A DNA stretch of 40,637 nucleotides from Deltaproteobacteria bacterium. Its GTDB lineage: Bacteria > Myxococcota_A > Polyangia > Polyangiales > JADJMO01. The stretch covers positions 1 to 40,637 of the forward strand of contig JACPFM010000148.1 of the NCBI GenBank assembly GCA_016182965.1. Reading direction: 5' to 3'. The position numbers and the translations under genes were made by a program. Of the stretch, positions 18,497 to 32,316 are shown in pieces. How positions within the stretch are numbered: position 1 is the first letter of the stretch; every line of letters starts with the position of its first letter. A model generated the notes under the pieces. That model saw only the letters and a list, made by a program, of their open reading frames with translations, had not been told where the DNA came from and did no database searches.

Positions 18497-20277
18497 TTCT
18501 TGCCTTCGTCGACGATGTGGAACTCGACGCGGCGGTTGTTCGCGCGCCCCGGCTCGGTGTCGTTCGTGTCGATCGGCTTCTCCTGACCGAAGCCCTCGCT
18601 CACCAGGCGCTTCTTGTCGACGCCGGCCTTGCCGAGCGCGGTGACCACGGCGGCCGCACGCTGCTTGCTCAGCGTCTTGTTCGTCTTCGCGTTGCCCTTG
18701 TTGTCGGTGTGGCCTTCGACGCGGAGCTTCTTGATCTCGGGGTGCTCCTTCAGGACCTTCGCCACCAGATCGATGATGTGCTGGCTCTCCTTGAGGATCA
18801 CCGCGCTGCCGGTCTTGAACTTGATCTGCTCGAGGATCTTCACCTGGCCGGCCTCGATGCGGACCTCGGGGCAGCCGTTCTTCTTCGGATCGTCGTTCTT
18901 CGGGCCGGACTGATCCGGGCAGGCGTCCTGATCGTCGCGGATGGAGTCGAGGTCCTTGTCGCCGGGGCAGCCGTTGTTCGCCGGGTCGGCGCTCTTGATG
19001 CCGGCGAGGTCCGGGCAGGCGTCCTTGTCGTCGAGGATGCCGTCCTTGTCGCGATCGCTCGGACAGCCGTTGAGCTTCGGGTCGTCGCTCTTGATGCCGG
19101 CGAGGTCCGGGCAGGCGTCCTTCTCGTCGGTGACGCCGTCGCCGTCCTTGTCGCCGGGGACCGGGCAGCCGTTGGTCTTCGGCTCGTCGGTGTGCGGGCC
19201 CGCGTCGTCGGGGCACGCGTCGTTGCGATCGATGACCCCGTCCTTGTCGCGATCGGGGCAGCCGTTGGTCGACGCCTCGCCGGTGTGGACGCCGACCTCC
19301 TCGGGGCAGGCGTCGTCTCCGTCGGGCGCGCCGTCGCCGTCCTTGTCGCCGGGCTTCGGGACGACCTTGGGCGCCGGACCGGGCACCCACTCGAACGAGA
19401 GCAGGGCGCGGAACGCGGGCGAGCCGGTGCCGCCCTTGGTGAGGCCGGGGCCCACGCCGGCGCCGAAGCGGAAGTCGCCGGCGGTGTAGTGGCCGCCGAA
19501 GAGCACCTCGAGCGGCGTCGCGTCGCCGGCGAAGAAGTCCTTCATGACGGTGCTGCCCACGAGCTCGGGCCCGACGAGCAGCCTCTTGTCGAGGAAGCGC
19601 TTGCCGGCGGCGAGGGAGAAGACCAGCTCGCTGCCTGTCGGGTGACCGCCGAAGCCGTCGGTCTGGCCGCGGTAGAGGATGCCGACGCGCGCCGCGTACG
19701 AGAGCACCGCGTCGCCCGCGACCGAGACGTGCGGGCCGATGCGCACGGTGCCGTCGGACAGCAGGCGATCCTGGTTCCCGGTCGGCAGCCAGAGGCGGAG
19801 CCCGGCGGCGACGGTCAGCGTCTCGCCCCAGTTGCCGAGCAGCCGCGCGTCGAGCCCGAGCCGGAGATCGCCGACGCCGCCCTTGTCGGAGCCGCTGTAC
19901 ACGCGGCCGGCGATGCGCGCGGAGTCGCCGCCCTGCGACAGCGCGAGCGGCAGCGTGAGCCCGGCGCGGAACCGATCGAGGAACACCACGCTGCCGCCGA
20001 CGTGCGCGAACAGCTGATGGTCGACGATCGCGCGCGTGCTGCCGTCGGCGCGCTCGGAGACGAACGGACGGTGGCCGTAGTCCATCACCAGACCCGCCGC
20101 GGGCCGCAGCTTGCCGCGCAGATCGAGCGTGTCGGCGACGAACCACTCGCTGCCGCGCTCCGACGGCTCGAAGCGGTTCATCGCGAAGCCCTCCTGCGCC
20201 GAAGCGGTGGGGGCGATCGCGGTGAGGACTACGGCGGAGGCGAGGACGAGAGAAGCGCGAGCCGACATGCGGCGCAT
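18493..20277 (-). CDS. OmpA-family outer-membrane protein with thrombospondin type 3 repeats
   Basis: The 594-residue protein has a Sec signal peptide (probable cleavage after ASA at residue 27), a beta-strand-rich region to about residue 305 that fits an outer-membrane barrel, and five calcium-binding thrombospondin type 3 repeats at about residues 310-470 (DKDGDG..D..DACPD pattern). The C-terminal OmpA peptidoglycan-binding domain (about residues 476-594) has VEGHTDNKG, ALGKAGVDKKRL and RANNRRVEF motifs. It should span the outer membrane and anchor it to peptidoglycan. The start at 20277 (MRRMSAR) gives a good basic N-terminus; ATG 20268 is an alternative. It is followed by the coupled propeller lipoprotein gene. 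Confidence 0.92.
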   Translation of the reverse strand: MRRMSARASLVLASAVVLTAIAPTASAQEGFAMNRFEPSERGSEWFVADTLDLRGKLRPAAGLVMDYGHRPFVSERADGSTRAIVDHQLFAHVGGSVVFLDRFRAGLTLPLALSQGGDSARIAGRVYSGSDKGGVGDLRLGLDARLLGNWGETLTVAAGLRLWLPTGNQDRLLSDGTVRIGPHVSVAGDAVLSYAARVGILYRGQTDGFGGHPTGSELVFSLAAGKRFLDKRLLVGPELVGSTVMKDFFAGDATPLEVLFGGHYTAGDFRFGAGVGPGLTKGGTGSPAFRALLSFEWVPGPAPKVVPKPGDKDGDGAPDGDDACPEEVGVHTGEASTNGCPDRDKDGVIDRNDACPDDAGPHTDEPKTNGCPVPGDKDGDGVTDEKDACPDLAGIKSDDPKLNGCPSDRDKDGILDDKDACPDLAGIKSADPANNGCPGDKDLDSIRDDQDACPDQSGPKNDDPKKNGCPEVRIEAGQVKILEQIKFKTGSAVILKESQHIIDLVAKVLKEHPEIKKLRVEGHTDNKGNAKTNKTLSKQRAAAVVTALGKAGVDKKRLVSEGFGQEKPIDTNDTEPGRANNRRVEFHIVDEGKK

Positions 20278-20413
20278 CGTACGCCCAACGCACGCGCAAA
20301 GTCCTCGGCTCGCGGCGGAGGCGTCGCGTCCGCAGCCATGCCTGAAGGTCGAGGGTCCCGACGACTCTCCGCATCGAGTCCGAGGCCGAACCAACGGCCG
20401 TCTCCCGCAGGGC

Positions 20414-24103
<3,690 letters not shown>

Positions 24104-24122
24104 GGGCTTCGACCTTCGATCT

Positions 24123-25082
24123 TCACGTCGGCGTCGTCAGGAGTCTCGGGGGTGACGGCTTGTCTGCGAACGCCGTCACCACGGCGAAGTGGGGCGCGCG
24201 CTTCTCGCGCGAGGTGACCTCGCAGCGGCGGATCTCGAGCCCCGCCTTCTCGAGGTTGCGGCGGAGCGTCGCCGGGCGGAACCCGGCGTGCACGTGGCCA
24301 TAGGCGGAGGCGACCGCCAGGTGGTCGTGCGCGTCGAGGGTGACGACCACGGCGGTGCCGCCCGGCCGCAGCACGCGCGCCGCTTCGGAGAGGACCCTGC
24401 TCGGGTGCTCGACGTGGGTCAGCACGTTGAGCAGGAGCAGGGCGTCGAACGAAGCGGCGTCGAAGGGCAGGGCCTGCGCGTCGGCCACGAGGCAGCGGAC
24501 GGCGGGCACGCCTTGCAGCCGCGCGCGCGCCGCGGTGACCAGCTTCTCGCTCGCGTCGATCGCGGTGTAGGAGGCGGCGCGCGGCGCGATCATCTGCGCG
24601 ATGGTGCCGTCGCCGGCGCCGACGTCGAGCACGTCGCCGAGGCGCAACAGACCGACGAACGCGCGCGCCGTCGCCTCCCACGTGCGCCCGGGCGAGTAGT
24701 GCCGCTCCATCTCGCCGGCGATCGCCTCGGGCCAGCGGCCGCGCCCGTTGCGCGCGCGCAGCACCGCCTCGCATCGCCGTCGATCGCTCTCGATCACGGC
24801 GTCGTCGAGCTCGCGCCGCACCAGCGACCACAGCTTGCGCGCGTCGTCGGGCATGCCCTGCTCGTTGAGGGCGTAGAACGTCGACGCGCCGTCTTTGCGA
24901 TCGCGCAGCACCTCCGCCTCGCGCAGCTTGCCGAGGTGCGTCGAGACGCGCGACTGCGGCAGCTGCGTCACCGTGGTGATCTCGGCCACCGTCAGCTCCT
25001 CGCGCGCGAGCAGCGAAACCAGGCGCACCCGGGTCGGGTCGCCGAAGAGGTGGAGGAGATCGACGGTGCTGGCGACGTTCAT
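24123..25082 (-). CDS. ArsR-family regulator fused to an AdoMet methyltransferase domain
   Basis: The 319-residue protein combines an N-terminal ArsR winged helix (residues 1-95: LFGDPTRVRLVSLLAREELTV, recognition helix LPQSRVSTHLGKLREAEVL, wing DRKDGASTFYAL) with a class I methyltransferase domain (about residues 140-300; AdoMet loop VLDVGAGDGT, then ALPFDAASFDALLLLNVLTHVEHP). Established knowledge: fusions of this layout are linked to methionine and AdoMet-cycle genes in proteobacteria, where the methyltransferase-like domain is thought to sense S-adenosylhomocysteine or AdoMet. Here it directly precedes metH, which fits that role. Whether it methylates anything is unknown. A perfect 16-bp palindrome lies two bases upstream of its ATG. 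Confidence 0.9.
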   Translation of the reverse strand: MNVASTVDLLHLFGDPTRVRLVSLLAREELTVAEITTVTQLPQSRVSTHLGKLREAEVLRDRKDGASTFYALNEQGMPDDARKLWSLVRRELDDAVIESDRRRCEAVLRARNGRGRWPEAIAGEMERHYSPGRTWEATARAFVGLLRLGDVLDVGAGDGTIAQMIAPRAASYTAIDASEKLVTAARARLQGVPAVRCLVADAQALPFDAASFDALLLLNVLTHVEHPSRVLSEAARVLRPGGTAVVVTLDAHDHLAVASAYGHVHAGFRPATLRRNLEKAGLEIRRCEVTSREKRAPHFAVVTAFADKPSPPRLLTTPT

Positions 25083-25084
25083 CG

Positions 25085-25100
25085 GGTCATCCGGATGACC
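25085..25100. promoter_or_regulatory. Perfect 16-bp palindrome before the ArsR-metH operon
   Basis: GGTCATCCGGATGACC is self-complementary over all 16 bases. It lies two bases upstream of the regulator's ATG and over the region where its ribosome-binding site would be. This is the expected shape for an ArsR-dimer operator. Function is inferred from position and symmetry. Confidence 0.6.
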
Positions 25101-25134
25101 AGATGATGGGGCCGCGCCCGGCCGTCGTCAAACC

Positions 25135-25824
25135 TCAGTCGCCGCCCTGGCCCTTGAACTTGTCCGCCTCGTCCGCGAACAAGACGTTGAACGTGGTGAG
25201 GCTGCCGTAGGCGCCGGTGATGTAGCTCTGCAGGTCGACCTTCTCGTCCTCGGCCAGCTTGGAGGCGTTGATCTTCTGCTCGAGCACGCGCAGGCGGTTC
25301 CGGAGCATCACGATCTTGTGGAAGAACGTCTCGATGGGGACGGTCTTCTCCTGCAGCCCGGGCTTGCCCGGCTTGAGCACGAGCTCGCCGCCGCGCCATT
25401 TCTCGGCGGGCGCCGCCGGCGTCAGCCCACACTCCTCGCGGATCACACGGCGCAGCAGCATCTCGAGATCCATCTCGTTACCTTCCAGGTCTTCCAGGTC
25501 CTGCAACTCCTCGAGTCCCTTGACGTCGATCGCGGGGAAGGCGCGCTCGCGGTTCGACACGAGCGCGTCGTCGTCGGCGGCTGCCTGCGAGCCGGTGGCC
25601 TCGCGCCCGCGCACGAACACGCGCGGCGGCTCGGATCCGCCGGTCGCCGTGGCGCGCGCGCCGGGCGTGCGGCCGTGACGGTAGTTGTGCTGGCTGCCGC
25701 AGTAGCCGCAGATGACACGGAGGATCTCCCCCTGCTCGTCGACCGCGATCACGCGGTGATCGCGCGGCTCCTTGCACACGCGGCAGAAGTCCTCGACGGA
25801 CTGACCGGCGCGGTAGCCGCTCAC
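25135..25824 (-). CDS. Zinc-finger protein of unknown function
   Basis: The 229-residue product has an N-terminal zinc finger made of Cys14/Cys17 (CRVC) and Cys39/Cys42 (CGYC), a flexible middle, and a C-terminal domain (about residues 120-229) with an acidic LEELQDLEDLEGNEMDLE segment and a helical pair IETFFHKIVMLRNRLRVLEQKI...LQSYITGAYGSLTTFNVLF. The second half looks like a helical domain used for dimerisation or protein binding. The family is not one I can name. The GTG at 25824 overlaps the stop of the glutaredoxin-like gene (GTGA) and is coupled to it, so the two proteins probably act together. Confidence 0.8.
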   Translation of the reverse strand: MSGYRAGQSVEDFCRVCKEPRDHRVIAVDEQGEILRVICGYCGSQHNYRHGRTPGARATATGGSEPPRVFVRGREATGSQAAADDDALVSNRERAFPAIDVKGLEELQDLEDLEGNEMDLEMLLRRVIREECGLTPAAPAEKWRGGELVLKPGKPGLQEKTVPIETFFHKIVMLRNRLRVLEQKINASKLAEDEKVDLQSYITGAYGSLTTFNVLFADEADKFKGQGGD

Positions 25825-26177
25825 GGCTTCAGCTTGCCCTCGCGGAGCAGCGGCGCGAGCTCGGAGGTGCCGCCGATCAGCGTGCCGTCGACGAACACCA
25901 TCGGGAAGGTGGGGAAGCCGGCCCACAGCTTGAGCGCGAGGCGCTCCTTCCACTTCGAGAGGTAGCTCCCGTACTCGAGGTACGTGAACGTCACGCCCGC
26001 CTCTTCGAGCTTCTGGCGCGCCTTCCTGACGAAGGGGTTCTGCGCCATGCCGACCACCACCACCCGATCGCGGGCGACCGCGGCGGCGACCTCTTGCACG
26101 ATGGCCGGGTGAAATCGGGCGGTCACCGCGCGCGCCTCGGGTGACACCTTGTCGGCAGCCAGGACGAGCCGTTCCAT
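25821..26177 (-). CDS. Glutaredoxin-like protein lacking any cysteine
   Basis: The 118-residue protein has the thioredoxin fold of monothiol glutaredoxins: strand VVVVGMA, helix PFVRKARQKLEEAG, strand VTFTYLEYG, the cis-Pro segment GFPTFPMVFVDGTLIGG (Pro92) and the final helix ELAPLLREG. The active-site position reads Asn-Pro-Phe-Val (residues 47-50) where CxxS/CPYC would be, and there is not one Cys in the chain. It therefore cannot do thiol-disulfide exchange or bind an iron-sulfur cluster as glutaredoxins do. A scaffold or binding role is more likely. The ATG at 26177 is preferred; an upstream frame to 26261 is possible but reads into unlike sequence. Confidence 0.82.
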   Translation of the reverse strand: MERLVLAADKVSPEARAVTARFHPAIVQEVAAAVARDRVVVVGMAQNPFVRKARQKLEEAGVTFTYLEYGSYLSKWKERLALKLWAGFPTFPMVFVDGTLIGGTSELAPLLREGKLKP

Positions 26178-26243
26178 GGGCGCAATCCACCGCAGCGCCG
26201 GCCGAACGGCAAGCGGGCACGGCGCCTGCCCGCATTTCACCCA

Positions 26244-26390
26244 CGATCGACCGACGTGCACTCGGCGATCGCGCTGCGCAATGTGACGTTCGGCGTGATG
26301 ATGGCCCGCCGCGGCGGCCTCGAGCGCGGTGACGTGCTCAACACGCTCGACGCGGAGACCTTCGCGCGCAAGGTCCGTCCGGCCGCATGA
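26244..26390 (+). pseudogene. 3' remnant of a PolX/PHP-domain gene
   Basis: About 48 codons read RSTDVHSAIALRNVTFGVMM, then ARRGGLERGDVLNTLDAETF and end in TGA at 26388-26390. This resembles the extreme C-terminus of bacterial DNA polymerase X/PHP proteins: a TDAH-type metal motif (here TDVH), then GVxxARRGxL and DVLNT. Nothing upstream continues the gene; the glutaredoxin-like gene on the other strand starts at 26177. The fragment is therefore a gene tail left by a deletion or rearrangement. A very short functional gene from GTG 26256 is the alternative. Confidence 0.55.
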
Positions 26391-26403
26391 CGAGCGGATC
26401 GAT

Positions 26404-26865
26404 CTACTTCGCGAGCACCATCACGACGCCGCCGACGCGCTCGCTGCGGTAGCCGCGCGCTCGCAGGATGGCGTCGAGCGCCTCGTCCCACGGTACGCCC
26501 TTCAGCCGCATGGTCACCTTGCCGGTCACGCCGTCGGAGACCACCACGTTGACGCCGGCGAGCTCGCCGATGAGGCGACAGACGTTGGGCAGATCGGCGT
26601 CGACCAGATCGAGATCGACGCGCTTGCCGTGATGCACCTGCGTGGGTGCGTCGCTGCCGAGCGACACCGGAGCCTTCGCGGCGGGCGCGAGGGTGACGCT
26701 GGTCTGCGGACGCGACGAGCCCTCGGCCCACGCCGGCACGGCCACGCCGGCGGGCGAGGAGGCGACCGGCGGGTTCGCCTCGGCACACGCCGCGAGACAC
26801 GCCGCGAGGCACGCCGCGAGGCACGCGGCGAGGCAGGCGGACATGCAGGAGATGGCTGTGCGCAA
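26404..26865 (-). CDS. Lipoprotein with a single STN/secretin-N-like domain
   Basis: The 153-residue product (TTG start at 26865, or ATG at 26844) has an N-terminal hydrophobic stretch built from repeated LAAC units, each of which could serve as a lipobox. After an Ala/Pro linker, residues about 80-152 match the STN domain at the N-terminus of secretins such as PilQ: VDLDLVDADLPNVCRLIGEL, GVNVVVSD, GKVTMRLKGVPWDEALDAIL. No secretin barrel follows, so this is a free-standing periplasmic STN lipoprotein that may bind peptidoglycan or a secretin partner. The gene is transcribed toward the PolX remnant. Confidence 0.75.
   Translation of the reverse strand: MRTAISCMSACLAACLAACLAACLAACAEANPPVASSPAGVAVPAWAEGSSRPQTSVTLAPAAKAPVSLGSDAPTQVHHGKRVDLDLVDADLPNVCRLIGELAGVNVVVSDGVTGKVTMRLKGVPWDEALDAILRARGYRSERVGGVVMVLAK
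26786..26833. repeat. 12-bp tandem repeat encoding a repeated lipobox
   Basis: Four copies of the 12-bp unit CACGCCGCGAGG (with single-base changes) lie inside the 5' end of the STN lipoprotein gene. Each encodes Leu-Ala-Ala-Cys in frame, so copy-number change by slippage would add or remove whole lipobox units without a frameshift. Confidence 0.85.
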
Positions 26866-26887
26866 CGCCCCGCAGTCTAGCAGCCGA

Positions 26888-29760
<2,873 letters not shown>

Positions 29761-29808
29761 GGACGCGATTTGCGGCCGCGTCGCGCCGTCACGCAAGCGC
29801 AACCGCGC

Positions 29809-29826
29809 TGTCGGTCCAGACCGACA
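29809..29826. promoter_or_regulatory. Perfect inverted repeat, possible enhancer site
   Basis: TGTCGGTCCAGACCGACA is a perfect 8-bp inverted repeat with a 2-bp centre, between the divergent kinase and sulP genes. Further CGGTC/GACCG half-sites follow near 29838, 29859, 29895 and 29903. It lies about 100 bases before the sigma-54-like element at 29907-29923, the usual distance for an enhancer-binding protein. Assignment is inferred. Confidence 0.55.
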
Positions 29827-29906
29827 CCGTCCGCCGCGACCGACGCCCCCAGCCGACAGACCGCCGTCGCTTCGCTGAAAGTGGCGAGAATTTCCGGTCG
29901 AACGGT

Positions 29907-29923
29907 CGGGCACGACTCTTGAA
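29907..29923 (+). promoter_or_regulatory. Possible sigma-54 (-24/-12) promoter of sulP
   Basis: CGGGCACGACTCTTGAA matches the consensus YTGGCACG-N4-TTGCW at the -24 block (GGCACG) and at TTG of the -12 block, but has A instead of the key C of the -12 GC. The initiation site would be about five bases before the sulP ATG, leaving almost no leader. The match is therefore suggestive, not secure. Confidence 0.35.
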
Positions 29924-29938
29924 GAAACCTCGCCACCG

Positions 29939-31639
29939 ATGGCTTCCGAGTCGTTCTGGCGCGACCGCGCTCGCGCAACGTTCCGTTCCTACAGGGAGAT
30001 GATCTCTCCCGCGACGCTGCCCGCCGATGTGTCCGCGGGCATCACGGTGGCGCTCGTCGCGCTCCCGCTGAACCTGGCCCTGGCCATCGCCTGTGGAGTC
30101 CCGGCCGCCGTCGGCGTCGTCACGGCCGTGGTCGCGGGAGTCGTCGCGGCCCTGACCGGCGGCTCGCACCTCGCGGTGACCGGTCCGGCCGCTGCGATGG
30201 TGCCGCTCTGCTACGAGATCGTGCAGCGGCACGGCGCCCGAGGGCTGGTCGTCGCCGCGTTCCTCGCCGGCGCCATGCAGGTGGCGCTCGGCCTCGCGCG
30301 CATCGGACGCCTCGTGCAGTCGATCCCGGTGTCGGTCGTCGCCGGCTTCATGTCCGGCATCGGCCTCCTGATCCTCGGCGGTCAGCTGCCGCGGATGCTC
30401 GGCCTGCCCACCGAGATCAAGACGCTCGCCGCGGTCGCCAAGGACCCCGCGCTGCTCGGTGCGGCGCGGCCGGCGGCGATCCTCGTCGGGGCCGCGGTGC
30501 TCGCCGGCATGCTGCTCTTGCCGCGCATCTCCAAGAAGCTCCCCGCGGCGCTCCTCGCGCTCGCCGGCGCGACGGTCGCGGTCGTCGCCTTCGGCGTCGC
30601 GATGCCGTCGGTCGGCGCGATCCCGCGAGGGATCCCGGCGCCGCAGCTGCCGCCCGTCTTCTCGGTCGATCTGGTGGCGATCCTGCCCGAGGCCTTCGCC
30701 CTGACGGCGCTCGCCTCGATCGAGTCGCTGCTCTCCGCGGTCGCGGTCGACGCGATGGCCAAGACCCCGCGGCACAACAGCGATCAGGAGCTGGTCGGGC
30801 AGGGGCTCGCCAACATGGTCTCGGCGCTGTTCGGCGGCCTGCCGGTCACCGGCGTCATCGTGCGCTCGTCGGTCGCCGTGCAGTCGGGCGGCAAGACGCG
30901 CATGACCCCGATCGTCCACGCGGTCGCCCTCCTCGGCATCATGCTCGTCGCGGCGCCGGTGGTGGCGCGCGTCCCCATCGCCGCGCTCGCGGGCCTGCTC
31001 GTCTTCATCGGCCTGCGCCTGCTCGAGTGGCGCGAGCTCCGGAAGATGTGGTCGATCTCGCGCTTCGAGGCGTTCGTCTTCCTCGCGACGATGGCCGGCA
31101 TCGTGCTGTTCGACTTCATCGACGGCGTGATGATCGGCGTGGTGCTCGCGCTGGTCCACTTCGCGCACACCCAACGGCAGCTCGGGGTGCAGACCGTCTC
31201 GGCCGACGAGCCGGGAGAGGTCGCGCGCCTGCTCGACAGCTCCGACGGAGAGCCGACGCACGTCTCCGTGGTGCGCATCGAGGGCCCGATCTTCTTCGTC
31301 TCGCACACCGGCCTCGAGGAGCTCGCCACCCGTGACGATCTCCCGCAGCACCTCGTGTTCGATCTCGCGGGGGTGCCGCTGATCGACGTCACCGGCCTCG
31401 AGACGCTGCGCGCCCAGATCGACCGGCTGGCCGACCGCGGCACGCGCGTCCTCATCGCGCGCGCCAGCGAGCCCGTCCTGCAGCGCCTCGAGCGCGCCGG
31501 CGTGCCGAACATGCTCTTCGGCGAGCGCACCTACCCGAGCGTGACCGAGGCGCTCGCGGCGATCGGTCCGATCCCGCAGAGGCCGCCGCGCCCCTCGCCG
31601 CCGCTTCGCACGACGCGTCCGTCGATCGCCACCGCCTGA
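29939..31639 (+). CDS. SulP/SLC26-family anion transporter with STAS domain
   Basis: The 566-residue protein has the SulP transmembrane core (about residues 20-410) starting DVSAGITVALVALPLNLALA, with ALTGGSHLAVTGPAAAMVPL matching the family's transport motif, and a cytoplasmic STAS domain (about residues 435-545: VSVVRIEGPIFFVSHTGLEEL, HLVFDLAGVPLIDVTGLETL). SulP proteins carry sulfate, bicarbonate or other anions across the inner membrane. A beta-carbonic anhydrase gene follows after 20 bases, so bicarbonate is the more likely substrate here. This pairing is known in bacteria. It is divergent from the two-component genes and may be under their control. Confidence 0.92.
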   Translation: MASESFWRDRARATFRSYREMISPATLPADVSAGITVALVALPLNLALAIACGVPAAVGVVTAVVAGVVAALTGGSHLAVTGPAAAMVPLCYEIVQRHGARGLVVAAFLAGAMQVALGLARIGRLVQSIPVSVVAGFMSGIGLLILGGQLPRMLGLPTEIKTLAAVAKDPALLGAARPAAILVGAAVLAGMLLLPRISKKLPAALLALAGATVAVVAFGVAMPSVGAIPRGIPAPQLPPVFSVDLVAILPEAFALTALASIESLLSAVAVDAMAKTPRHNSDQELVGQGLANMVSALFGGLPVTGVIVRSSVAVQSGGKTRMTPIVHAVALLGIMLVAAPVVARVPIAALAGLLVFIGLRLLEWRELRKMWSISRFEAFVFLATMAGIVLFDFIDGVMIGVVLALVHFAHTQRQLGVQTVSADEPGEVARLLDSSDGEPTHVSVVRIEGPIFFVSHTGLEELATRDDLPQHLVFDLAGVPLIDVTGLETLRAQIDRLADRGTRVLIARASEPVLQRLERAGVPNMLFGERTYPSVTEALAAIGPIPQRPPRPSPPLRTTRPSIATA

Positions 31640-31659
31640 GAACCTCCGCAGGGAAGATC

Positions 31660-32316
31660 ATGATGAACCGGCTCCCCCGTCCCCCCGCCAGCAAGCTGCT
31701 CGAGGGCAACCTGCGCTTCCAGAAGTGGTTCCGCGAAGACCGCGAGACGTTCGCGCGGCTGCTCGCCAAGCAGCAGCCGCGGGCGTTCTACATCGGGTGC
31801 TCCGACTCGCGCGTGGTGCCGAACTTCATCCTCGACGCCGCGCCCGGCGAGGTGTTCGTCGCGCGCAACGTGGGCGCGATCGTGCCGCCGCCGTGCGATC
31901 CGCTCGGCATGAGCATCGGCGCGGCGCTCGAGTTCGCGATCGAGAGCCTCGGCGTCCCCGAGCTGATCGTGTGCGGCCACGACAGCTGCGGCGCGCTCGC
32001 CGGCATCGCCGAGGGGCAGGTGAGCCTCAAGTCCAATCTCGGGTTCTGGCTGAAGCGCGGGCTCGACAGCGTGCGCGATCTCGGCGAGCTCGGGTCGATC
32101 CCCATGCGCGATCTCGTCGAACGCTTCGTCGCGGCGCAGCACCGCAACCTCCTGCAGTTCGAGGTCGTCGAGCGCGCGATCGCCGAGGGGCGCATCGTCG
32201 TGCACGCGTGGGTCTACGATCCGGCCACCGGTCGCATCCGCGCGATGGCCGCCGACGGCGTCTTCCACGAGGTCATCGGCGAGGACGGCCCGGCCCCGGA
32301 TCTCGCGGCCGAGTAG
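31660..32316 (+). CDS. Beta-class carbonic anhydrase
   Basis: The 218-residue protein has the beta-carbonic anhydrase zinc site: Cys47 and Asp49 in GCSDSRVVP, and His107/Cys110 in CGHDSCGAL. The conserved GEVFVARNVGAIV strand and GAALEFAIESLGV helix are also present. It interconverts CO2 and bicarbonate in the cytoplasm. With the SulP transporter immediately upstream it probably forms a bicarbonate-uptake or pH unit. Start is ATG 31660 with a second ATG at 31663; GCAGGGAAG just upstream is a usable ribosome-binding site. Its 3' end overlaps the converging PrmA-like gene by 44 bases. Confidence 0.95.
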   Translation: MMNRLPRPPASKLLEGNLRFQKWFREDRETFARLLAKQQPRAFYIGCSDSRVVPNFILDAAPGEVFVARNVGAIVPPPCDPLGMSIGAALEFAIESLGVPELIVCGHDSCGALAGIAEGQVSLKSNLGFWLKRGLDSVRDLGELGSIPMRDLVERFVAAQHRNLLQFEVVERAIAEGRIVVHAWVYDPATGRIRAMAADGVFHEVIGEDGPAPDLAAE

